From NCBI RefSeq assembly GCF_004362515.1, contig NZ_SNXU01000001.1, positions 682,001-746,000 of the forward strand: a stretch of 64,000 bases of DNA. The letters run 5' to 3'. The DNA is from Actinokineospora alba (lineage in GTDB: Bacteria; Actinomycetota; Actinomycetes; Mycobacteriales; Pseudonocardiaceae). Every line of letters starts with the position of its first letter. Position 1 is the stretch's first letter. A program made the translations under genes and the position numbers. The notes under the pieces are model-generated. The model did not search any database, was not told the origin of the DNA, and was given only the letters and a program-made list of their open reading frames with translations. This document shows positions 56,223 through 64,000 of this stretch, piece by piece.

Positions 56223-56726
56223 ATGGACGACCAGTCCACGAAGGACCAGGAACACGTAAGCGCCACCCTGACTTTCGCCGTGCCCGCCGAGAGTGTGTTC
56301 GCGGTGCTGGCGGACCCGACGACCCATGCCGCGATCGACGGCACCGGCTGGGTTCAGCGCCCGGTCGACCGGGCGCCGCTGACCGAGGTGGGACAGGTTT
56401 TCCGGATGGGGATGCACCACGACAGCCATCCGGACGGCGCCTACCAGGTGGTGAACCTGGTCCAGGCGATCGACCCGCCACGCGCCATCGGCTGGCTGAC
56501 CGGGTACGAGACGGCTGAGGGCAACCTGGAGTTCGGTGGGTGGTTCTGGCGTTACGACCTGGTGCCGCTCGGTCCGTCCGAGACCGCGGTCACGCTCACC
56601 TACGACTGGTCGGAGGTGCCGCGGTCCATCCGCGAGCGCATCCAGTTCCCGCCGTTCGGGCCGGAGCACCTCACCAACTCGCTGCGCCACCTGGCCGACC
56701 TCGCCGCCCCGACGTCTGCGGACTGA
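56223..56726 (+). CDS. SRPBCC-family ligand-binding-like protein
   Basis: A 167-residue Bet v1/START-like fold: LTFAVPAESVFAVLADPTTH at the start, middle strands IGWLTGYETAEGNLEFGGWF and LGPSETAVTLTYDWSEVP, and a C-terminal helix. AAAGGA lies ahead of ATG 56223. Members bind hydrophobic ligands or act as polyketide cyclase-like proteins; no specific function can be read from the sequence. Confidence 0.8.
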   Translation: MDDQSTKDQEHVSATLTFAVPAESVFAVLADPTTHAAIDGTGWVQRPVDRAPLTEVGQVFRMGMHHDSHPDGAYQVVNLVQAIDPPRAIGWLTGYETAEGNLEFGGWFWRYDLVPLGPSETAVTLTYDWSEVPRSIRERIQFPPFGPEHLTNSLRHLADLAAPTSAD

Positions 56727-56860
56727 TCGTCCGGGGCGCTCGAGACGGTGTTGCAGTACGTCGCAGGTGCGTCGCCGGTCAGTTCGCGTAGAGGGTCAGG
56801 AGCAGCGGCCGGAGCGCCTGGGCGAACTGGTCGGGCGTGCGGGCATTCGGGTCTCGGGAC

Positions 56861-57475
56861 TCAGTCCAATGGGCGGAGGATGCGGTCCAGCCACTCCTCC
56901 ACCGTGCGCGAGATCCTCGGCAGTTCCTTCTTCAGGCTGTGGTCGCCCGGCATGAGCACGACGTCGCGGTGGTGGGCTTCGACGGGCCTGCCGAACGGGT
57001 CGGACTCGCCTTGGACCACCAAGGTGGGGACGGGGACGGCGTCGAGTTCGGGTTGGCGGGTCTTGTCCGGCTTGCCCGGTGGGTGGACTGGGAAGGCCAG
57101 GCAGACGACGGCCACGGCCTGGCCCTCCTGCGCCGTCCGGCAGGCGACGCGGGCGCCTGAGGAGCGGCCGCCGAAGACCAAGGGCAGGTCGGCGAACCAG
57201 AGGGCCGAGAGGTGGTCGGCGACGGCGAGCCACGCCGTGTCGAGCTGGCCCGCGGGGGCGGGGGCTCGCCTGCCCGCGACCCGGTAGGGCTGTTCGACCA
57301 AGGCGACGTGCACGCCCGCGGCGGTGGCGCCTCGGGTGGCGGCCACCAGGTCCGGGGCGCCGATTCCGCCGCCCGCGCCATGCCCCAGCAGCAGGGCGGC
57401 GCGGCCGCCCTCGGGTGCGCAGTGCAGCTCGGCCCTGGCCAGGCCGTGTGGGGTGTCGATCTCGGCGCGGGTCAT
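56861..57475 (-). CDS. alpha/beta hydrolase (KANL3/Tex30-like dienelactone hydrolase fold)
   Basis: A 204-residue hydrolase. LLLGHGAGGG forms the oxyanion loop, VFGGRSSGARVACR holds the nucleophilic Ser (G-R-S-S-G), VQGESDPFG the acid and MPGDHSLKK the His. Its ATG overlaps the yedK stop by 4 bp, so it is translated as the second gene of that operon. Substrate unknown. Confidence 0.85.
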   Translation of the reverse strand: MTRAEIDTPHGLARAELHCAPEGGRAALLLGHGAGGGIGAPDLVAATRGATAAGVHVALVEQPYRVAGRRAPAPAGQLDTAWLAVADHLSALWFADLPLVFGGRSSGARVACRTAQEGQAVAVVCLAFPVHPPGKPDKTRQPELDAVPVPTLVVQGESDPFGRPVEAHHRDVVLMPGDHSLKKELPRISRTVEEWLDRILRPLD

Positions 57476-58245
57476 CGGGGGTTCTCGGCGGTGTTGAAAA
57501 GGTCGAGTTCGTCGAGTTCCTGGGCTTCCTCGTAGGGCGCCAGCAGCTCGGGGCCCTTGTTGCGGACGCTGTTGACCGCCGTCGACACCGGGCGCATCTC
57601 GAAGGTGGCGATGAAGTCCTCCGACGGCGGTACGAGCAGCGCGGAGACGTCCGCGGAGTCCGGGTCCAGCCACTGCTCCCAGGCGTCTCGCTCGAGCACC
57701 AAAGGCATTCGGTCGTGGACCTCGGCGGGTTTGCCGACCGCGTCGGTGGTCAGGACCGAGCAGGTGATGAGCAGCGGGGCGTCCGGCTTGGACTCGTCTC
57801 GCCACGTCGTCCACAGGCCTGCCATCGCCAGGCTCGATCCATCGGCGGGGGCCGTATAGAAAGGCTGCTTGATCTTGCCCTCGCGGCGCCACTCGTACCA
57901 GCCGCCCGCTGGGACGATGCAGCGGCGCTCGGCGAGCGACTTCTTGTACGCGGGCTTCGTGGCCGCGCTCTCCGCGCGGGCGTTGATCATGCGCGCGGCC
58001 CCGGAGGCGTCCTTGGACCACGGCGGGACCAGGCCCCACCGCATGACCCGCAGGGTGCGTTCGGTCCGGCTCGGGTCGACCGTGCCCTTGTCGTCGCGGG
58101 GGTGGCGCTGGACCACCGTGATGACCGGGTCGGTCGGGGCGACGTTGTAGTCCAGGTCGGGGGCTTCAGCCCCCAGGATGTCCAACGCGTCGAACTCGGC
58201 CGCCAGGGTCGCCGGGTCCTTCGTCGCCGCGTACCTGCCACACAA
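57472..58245 (-). CDS. yedK: SOS-associated abasic-site protein, YedK/HMCES family
   Basis: Forms a covalent thiazolidine DNA-protein crosslink with abasic sites in single-stranded DNA through its N-terminal cysteine. I set the start at TTG 58245 so that the product begins MCGRYAATKD; this exposes the essential Cys2 and leaves GGAGG eight nt upstream, whereas a start upstream would bury the cysteine. Other active-site parts: NARAESA near 90, PAGGWYEWR near 120 and VHDRMPLVL near 190. 257 residues, first gene of a pair with the hydrolase; in M. tuberculosis Rv3226c. Confidence 0.92.
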   Translation of the reverse strand: MCGRYAATKDPATLAAEFDALDILGAEAPDLDYNVAPTDPVITVVQRHPRDDKGTVDPSRTERTLRVMRWGLVPPWSKDASGAARMINARAESAATKPAYKKSLAERRCIVPAGGWYEWRREGKIKQPFYTAPADGSSLAMAGLWTTWRDESKPDAPLLITCSVLTTDAVGKPAEVHDRMPLVLERDAWEQWLDPDSADVSALLVPPSEDFIATFEMRPVSTAVNSVRNKGPELLAPYEEAQELDELDLFNTAENPR

Positions 58246-58345
58246 AGCGCCCACCTCCAGCATGGAATGTCCGAATCGTGGCACGCCCGGCCGACAGTGG
58301 CGAGCCGGTATCCACAGCCCGGCCCAGGTGCGGGAGGATTGCCGC

Positions 58346-59614
58346 ATGCCGCAGCCCTGGTCAGCCCCGGTCGCGACCGCCCCCGTCCGTTCCACCCTGG
58401 CGGTCCCCGGCTCCAAGTCGATCACCAACCGCGCCCTCGTCCTGGCCGCCCTCAGCGGCGGTGCGAGCACCCTCACCGGAGCCCTGCAGGGCCGGGACGC
58501 GGACCTGATGATCGACGCCCTGCGCGCGCTCGGCGTGCCGATAGACGTCGACGGCACGACGATCACCGTGGGCGCGCACGGCGGCTTCCGCGGTCCCGCG
58601 ACCATCGACTGCGGGCTGGCGGGCACGGTCATGCGCTTCGTCCCGCCCGCCGCCGTGCTGGCCGACGGCGAGATCCGGTTCGACGGCGACCCGCGCGCCC
58701 GCGAGCGGCCGATGGGCACGGTGCTCGACGCCCTGCGGGCCGTCGGGGCCACGGTGGACGGCGACGCCCTCCCGTTCACCCTGGCCGGGACCGGCGCGAT
58801 CGCGGGCGGCACGGTCACCATCGATGCCTCAGCGTCCTCGCAGTTCGTCTCCGGTCTGCTGCTGTCCGGCGCGCGATACGACAAGGGACTCACCGTCCAC
58901 CACGACGGCAAGCCGGTCCCGTCGATGCCGCACATCGAGATGACGATCGACATGCTGCGCGACGCGGGCGTGACCGTCGACGACTCCGAGCCGAACACCT
59001 GGCGGGTGGAGCCCGGCCCGATCGCCGCGCGTGACTGGGTGATCGAGCCCGACCTCTCCAACGCGACCCCCTTCCTCGCCGCCGCCGCCGTCACCGGGGG
59101 CGAGGTCACGATCACCGGTTGGCCCGCGCGCACGACCCAGCCCGGCGACGAGATCCGGGGCATCCTCGAAGCGATGGGCGCCGAGGTGACCCTGGCCGAC
59201 GGCGCGCTGACCGTGCGCGGCCCGGCCACACTCTCGGGGGTGGACATCGACCTGCGCGACGTCGGCGAGCTGACACCGACCGTCGCCGCCCTCGCGGCGC
59301 TGGCCGAGGGCCCCTCGCGGCTGCGTGGCATCGCGCACCTGCGCGGCCACGAGACCGACCGGCTCGCCGCGCTGGCCGCCGAGATCACCGGGCTGGGCGG
59401 CGACGCGGAGGAGACCGACGACGGTCTGGTCATCCGCCCGGTCCCGCTGCACGGCGGACCGTGGCGCGCCTACGCCGACCACCGGATGGCGACCGCGGGC
59501 GCGATCATCGGCCTGGTCGTCGACGGTGTGTCCGTCGACGACATCGGCACCACCGCGAAGACCATGCCCGACTTCCCCGAGCGCTGGACCCGGATGCTCA
59601 CGGGAGCCAACTGA
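58346..59614 (+). CDS. aroA: 3-phosphoshikimate 1-carboxyvinyltransferase
   Basis: EPSP synthase of the shikimate pathway: phosphoenolpyruvate + shikimate-3-phosphate to EPSP. 422 residues. Signature blocks: VPGSKSITNRALVLAAL, DCGLAGTVMRFVPPAAVLAD (glyphosate-contact region; G-x-A-x-T-M-R variant LAGTVMRF), DPRARERPMGTVLDALRAVG and HRMATAGAIIGLVVDG. ATG 58346 has GGGAGG upstream. rsgA begins 1 nt after its stop, so the two are co-transcribed. Confidence 0.97.
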   Translation: MPQPWSAPVATAPVRSTLAVPGSKSITNRALVLAALSGGASTLTGALQGRDADLMIDALRALGVPIDVDGTTITVGAHGGFRGPATIDCGLAGTVMRFVPPAAVLADGEIRFDGDPRARERPMGTVLDALRAVGATVDGDALPFTLAGTGAIAGGTVTIDASASSQFVSGLLLSGARYDKGLTVHHDGKPVPSMPHIEMTIDMLRDAGVTVDDSEPNTWRVEPGPIAARDWVIEPDLSNATPFLAAAAVTGGEVTITGWPARTTQPGDEIRGILEAMGAEVTLADGALTVRGPATLSGVDIDLRDVGELTPTVAALAALAEGPSRLRGIAHLRGHETDRLAALAAEITGLGGDAEETDDGLVIRPVPLHGGPWRAYADHRMATAGAIIGLVVDGVSVDDIGTTAKTMPDFPERWTRMLTGAN

Positions 59615-59615
59615 C

Positions 59616-60635
59616 GTGGGCGGCAGGCGCGGCGACTGGAGCAAGCTCGACGAGACCGATGTGCGCGTGCGCCCGGGCAAGAGCACCCGGCCGCGCAGCA
59701 AGCGGCGCCCGGAGCACGCCGACGCGGTGACCGCGATGGTCGTGGGCAAGGACCGGGGCCGCTGGACCTGCGCGGTCGACCGCGATCCAGACCACCTCGT
59801 GATCGCGATGCGCGCACGAGAGATGGGCCGCACCTCGGTCGTGGTCGGCGACGCGGTCGACCTCGTCGGCGACACCTCCGGCAAGCCGGACACCCTGGCG
59901 CGGATCGTGCGGGTGTCCGAGCGGGCCAGCGTGCTGCGCCGCACCGCCGACGACACCGACCCGTTCGAGCGGGTGGTCGTCGCCAACGCGGAGCAACTGC
60001 TGATCGTGTGCGCGCTCGCCGACCCGCCCCCGCGTACCGGGTTCATCGACCGCTGCCTGGTCGCGGCGTTCTCCGGCGGACTCAAGCCGGTCCTGTGCCT
60101 GACCAAGGCCGACCTGGCCGACCCCGCGGAACTGCTCGCCGCCTACGCCGAACTCGACCTGCCGGTGGTCATCAGCAGGCACGACCAGGACCCCCTCGAC
60201 ATCCACGACCGGCTCCACAACCGGGTCTCCGCGCTGGTCGGACACTCCGGCGTGGGCAAGTCGACCCTGGTCAACCGGCTGGTCCCGAACGCGTTCCGGG
60301 CGATCGGCGTGGTCAGCGCGGTCGGCAAGGGCAGGCACACGTCGACGACGGCCGTGGCGCTGCCGCTGCCCGACGGCGGCTGGGTGGTCGACACCCCGGG
60401 CATCCGCTCGTTCGGGTTGGCCCATGTGGAGCCCAACGACATCGTGGCGGCGTTCGAGGAGTTCGTCGCGCCCGCCGAGGAGTGCCCGCCGGGTTGCGGT
60501 CACCTGGGCGGCGCGGAGGACCCGGACTGCGTCCTCGACTCGGTCGTGGAGGCGGGCGAGGCCAGTGTCGGCAGGCTCACCAGCCTGCGCAGGCTGCTCG
60601 CGTCCAAAGCGGGCGCGGACGAACACCCCGCCTGA
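59616..60635 (+). CDS. rsgA: ribosome small-subunit GTPase RsgA
   Basis: Circularly permuted GTPase that acts late in 30S maturation, 339 residues. After the OB-fold (about 35-110), motif order is G4 LTKADLAD, G1 GHSGVGKSTLVNRL, G2 KGRHTSTT, G3 DTPGIRSFG, then the zinc knuckle ECPPGCGH with a terminal Cys in DPDC. Start GTG 59616, 1 nt after the aroA stop. Confidence 0.96.
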   Translation: MGGRRGDWSKLDETDVRVRPGKSTRPRSKRRPEHADAVTAMVVGKDRGRWTCAVDRDPDHLVIAMRAREMGRTSVVVGDAVDLVGDTSGKPDTLARIVRVSERASVLRRTADDTDPFERVVVANAEQLLIVCALADPPPRTGFIDRCLVAAFSGGLKPVLCLTKADLADPAELLAAYAELDLPVVISRHDQDPLDIHDRLHNRVSALVGHSGVGKSTLVNRLVPNAFRAIGVVSAVGKGRHTSTTAVALPLPDGGWVVDTPGIRSFGLAHVEPNDIVAAFEEFVAPAEECPPGCGHLGGAEDPDCVLDSVVEAGEASVGRLTSLRRLLASKAGADEHPA

Positions 60636-60647
60636 CAAAATCGGACT

Positions 60648-61487
60648 ATGCAGATCCAGCGGTACACCGCGTTCAGTGCCGACCCACAAGGCGGCAACCC
60701 GGCGGGCGTCGTGCTCGACGCGACCGGCGTCGAGGACGCGGCGATGCTGGCCGCGGCGGCCGAGGTCGGCTACTCGGAGACGGCGTTCCTGATCCCGCGC
60801 GGGCCGGGCGAGCTGGACGTGCGCTACTTCAGCCCGCTCGCCGAGGTCCCCTTCTGCGGCCACGCCACCATCGCCGCGGCGGTCGCCTACGCGCACGCCA
60901 ACGGCCCCGGCACGTTCCGGCTCGCCACCTTGGCCGGACCGGTCGAGGTGTCGACGGAGATCCACGACGGCCAGGTGACCGCGACACTCGTCAGCGTCGA
61001 GCCCCGCTCCGTCGAGATCGGCGATGACGACCTCGCCGCCCTGCTCGCCGCGCTGCGCTGGGACAGCGCCGACCTGGATCCCGCGCTGCCGGTGCGCGTC
61101 GCCTACGCGGGCGCGTGGCATCCGGTCGTCGCCGCGTCCACCCGGGCGCGGCTGGCCGAGCTGGACTACGACTTCGACCTCCTGGCCGGGCTGATGGCGG
61201 CCCGCGACTGGACGACGATCGAGCTGGTCTGGCGGGAGTCGGAAACCGTCTTCCACGCGCGTGACCCGTTCCCGCCCGGTGGCGTGGTGGAGGACCCGGT
61301 GACCGGCGCCGCGGCGGCCGCGTTCGGCGGATACCTGCGTGAACTCGGTCTCATCGAGCCGCCCGCGACCCTCACCGTGCACCAAGGCGAGGACATGGGC
61401 AGGCCCGGGGTGATCACCCTGAAGGTCCCGCTGACCGGCGGGATTTCGGTGACCGGCACGGCCGTGCCGATACCCGACCCGGCCTGA
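60648..61487 (+). CDS. PhzF-family isomerase/epimerase
   Basis: A 279-residue protein of the PhzF/diaminopimelate-epimerase fold. N-terminal DPQGGNPAGVVLDATGVED and VGYSETAFLIP (catalytic Glu), VPFCGHATIAAAVAYAHANG in the middle, and EDPVTGAAAAAFGGYLRELG at the end. Only PhzF in phenazine synthesis is well known; no phenazine genes are here. It starts 12 nt after rsgA stops. Confidence 0.88.
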   Translation: MQIQRYTAFSADPQGGNPAGVVLDATGVEDAAMLAAAAEVGYSETAFLIPRGPGELDVRYFSPLAEVPFCGHATIAAAVAYAHANGPGTFRLATLAGPVEVSTEIHDGQVTATLVSVEPRSVEIGDDDLAALLAALRWDSADLDPALPVRVAYAGAWHPVVAASTRARLAELDYDFDLLAGLMAARDWTTIELVWRESETVFHARDPFPPGGVVEDPVTGAAAAAFGGYLRELGLIEPPATLTVHQGEDMGRPGVITLKVPLTGGISVTGTAVPIPDPA

Positions 61488-61596
61488 CCGGCGGGCCGAG
61501 AGCCGGCTAGCGTTTGGATTAGTGGGGTCGCAACCGATCGGACGCGCCGAACGTCCTAGGTGAAGACCAAGTCATCTTTGAGGGGACATCGACGTA

Positions 61597-62424
61597 ATGC
61601 GCAAGAAGACCCTTTTGGTGTGCGGTGCGGCCATTGCCGCCCTCACCCTGACCGCGTGCAACTCCGGCGACAGCTCGTCGGCGCCTGCCGGGTCGGGTGG
61701 AACCACCACCGCCGCGGCCAAGCCGACCAAGTCGGGCTTCGACAGCCTCAAGGCGCTCAGCGACGCCGTGACCGAGAAGAGCGACGGCGAGAAGAGCGCC
61801 CACTTCACGTTCAAGGGCGAGGCGGGCGGCCAGAAGCTCGAGGGCGAGGGTGACTTCAACTTCGCCGGCGAGAAGACCGCGATGCAGATGACCATGAGCA
61901 CGCCCGAGGGCGACATCACGATGCGCTTCCTCGACAACGTGATCTACATGAAGATGCCGCAGCCGCTGCAGCCCGGAAAGCCGTGGCTGAAGGTCGACCT
62001 GGCCGACAAGAACAACCCGATGGTCAAGGCCATGGGCGGTTCGGTCGACTCGATGAAGAACGCCGACCCGCGCCAGACGCTCAAGCAGCTCGCCGACGCG
62101 GGCGAGATCAAGTCGTCGGAGGAAGTGGAGCTCGACGGCAAGCCGACCACCCACTACAAGATCCTCGTCGACACCAGCAAGCTCAAGGGCAGCGGGCTGG
62201 GCATGGACGAGCAGTCGATCGCGGCGATGGAGAAGGCGGGCATCAAGGAGATGCCGGTCGAGGTCTGGGTCGACGAGGAGAACCTTCCGGTTCGCTTCGT
62301 CGTCGACGTCCCGGGCAAGGGTGCCGCGAGCAGCAAGGTCCAGGCCGACTACACCGACTGGGGCAAGGCCGTCAAGGTCGAGGCTCCCCCGGCCGCCGAG
62401 GTCGCGGAGATGCCCGGTAGCTGA
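61597..62424 (+). CDS. LppX/LprG-type lipoprotein
   Basis: A 275-residue lipoprotein: signal peptide with lipobox LTLTAC (Cys at residue 22), a Ser/Gly/Thr linker, then a domain with VTEKSDGEKSAHFTFKGEAG, GEGDFNFAGEKTAMQMTMS, and VDEENLPVRFVVDVPGKGAA. This is the fold that in mycobacteria carries glycolipids. Predicted to bind or move lipids at the cell envelope. A strong bidirectional hairpin follows. Confidence 0.85.
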   Translation: MRKKTLLVCGAAIAALTLTACNSGDSSSAPAGSGGTTTAAAKPTKSGFDSLKALSDAVTEKSDGEKSAHFTFKGEAGGQKLEGEGDFNFAGEKTAMQMTMSTPEGDITMRFLDNVIYMKMPQPLQPGKPWLKVDLADKNNPMVKAMGGSVDSMKNADPRQTLKQLADAGEIKSSEEVELDGKPTTHYKILVDTSKLKGSGLGMDEQSIAAMEKAGIKEMPVEVWVDEENLPVRFVVDVPGKGAASSKVQADYTDWGKAVKVEAPPAAEVAEMPGS

Positions 62425-62438
62425 CGGGAAACCTAAGA

Positions 62439-62485
62439 AAGAGCGCCCCACGGAATCGGCGATTCCATGGGGCGCTCTTCTTTGG
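62439..62485. terminator. bidirectional terminator between lipoprotein gene and pruA
   Basis: AAGAGCGCCCCA (62439-62450), GGAATC, GGC, GATTCC, TGGGGCGCTCTT (62468-62479) with a single mismatched pair, then CTTTGG. It ends both convergent genes. Confidence 0.85.
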
Positions 62486-62487
62486 TC

Positions 62488-64000
<1,513 letters not shown>

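Overview
The window is chromosomal DNA of a high-GC actinobacterium, most likely of the Pseudonocardiaceae (inference). Supporting signs are GTG/TTG starts, the fused Kgd enzyme, a WhiB1 protein, a nickel SOD with its SodX protease, and a SigR/RsrA pair of the mycothiol redox system. The stretch whiB1 - pdtaS - biotin carrier - bL37 - rsrA - sigR - yedK - aroA - rsgA (52.0-60.6 kb) follows the order I remember for Mycobacterium tuberculosis Rv3219-Rv3228. No rRNA, tRNA or CRISPR array was recognised.

Layout. 0.1-3.4 kb: an AdeR-type PucR regulator and alanine dehydrogenase, bracketed by two inverted copies of a repeat of about 160 bp. 3.4-14.6 kb: an accessory island. It starts with a large serine recombinase and holds two divergent mini-ORFs with duplicated 5' ends, a STAND-ATPase/LuxR regulator, a secreted protein with an internally duplicated domain, a more AT-rich minus-strand cassette (small membrane proteins, a helical N-module, a toxin-like C-terminal module and an immunity-like protein), and an XRE/TPR regulator with two small companions. 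14.7-20.6 kb: a two-gene ABC transporter and a fused ABC exporter. 20.8-25.8 kb: kgd, a DUF6104-like protein and an aldo/keto reductase.

25.8-34.0 kb: a histidine utilisation operon (hutH-hutU-M20 amidohydrolase-hutF-hutI) with a divergent IclR-family regulator and a small coupled unknown gene. 34.0-37.4 kb: an osmoprotectant ABC importer. 37.5-43.9 kb: a BpsA/DUF43-like protein, a PAS-GGDEF-EAL protein, malic enzyme and an RmlC-like epimerase. 43.9-51.8 kb: sodX/sodN, secreted proteins, acyltransferases, a thioesterase-like protein, a phosphatase, a subtilase and a lipid kinase. 52.0-61.5 kb: the conserved redox/aroA block. 61.6-64.0 kb: a lipoprotein and the start-truncated pruA, which runs off the right edge.

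How parts work together. Ald, hut, PruA, Kgd and malic enzyme feed amino-acid carbon into the TCA cycle through pyruvate, glutamate and 2-oxoglutarate. SigR/RsrA, NiSOD, WhiB1 and PdtaS form a redox and stress group. A SigR-type promoter lies just upstream of an extended sigR reading frame, and two CRP-type sites lie upstream of whiB1. Many core genes have a TANNNT -10 hexamer 6-9 nt before the start codon, which indicates leaderless mRNAs. The most novel part is the island, especially the toxin-like gene interrupted by one in-frame TGA.
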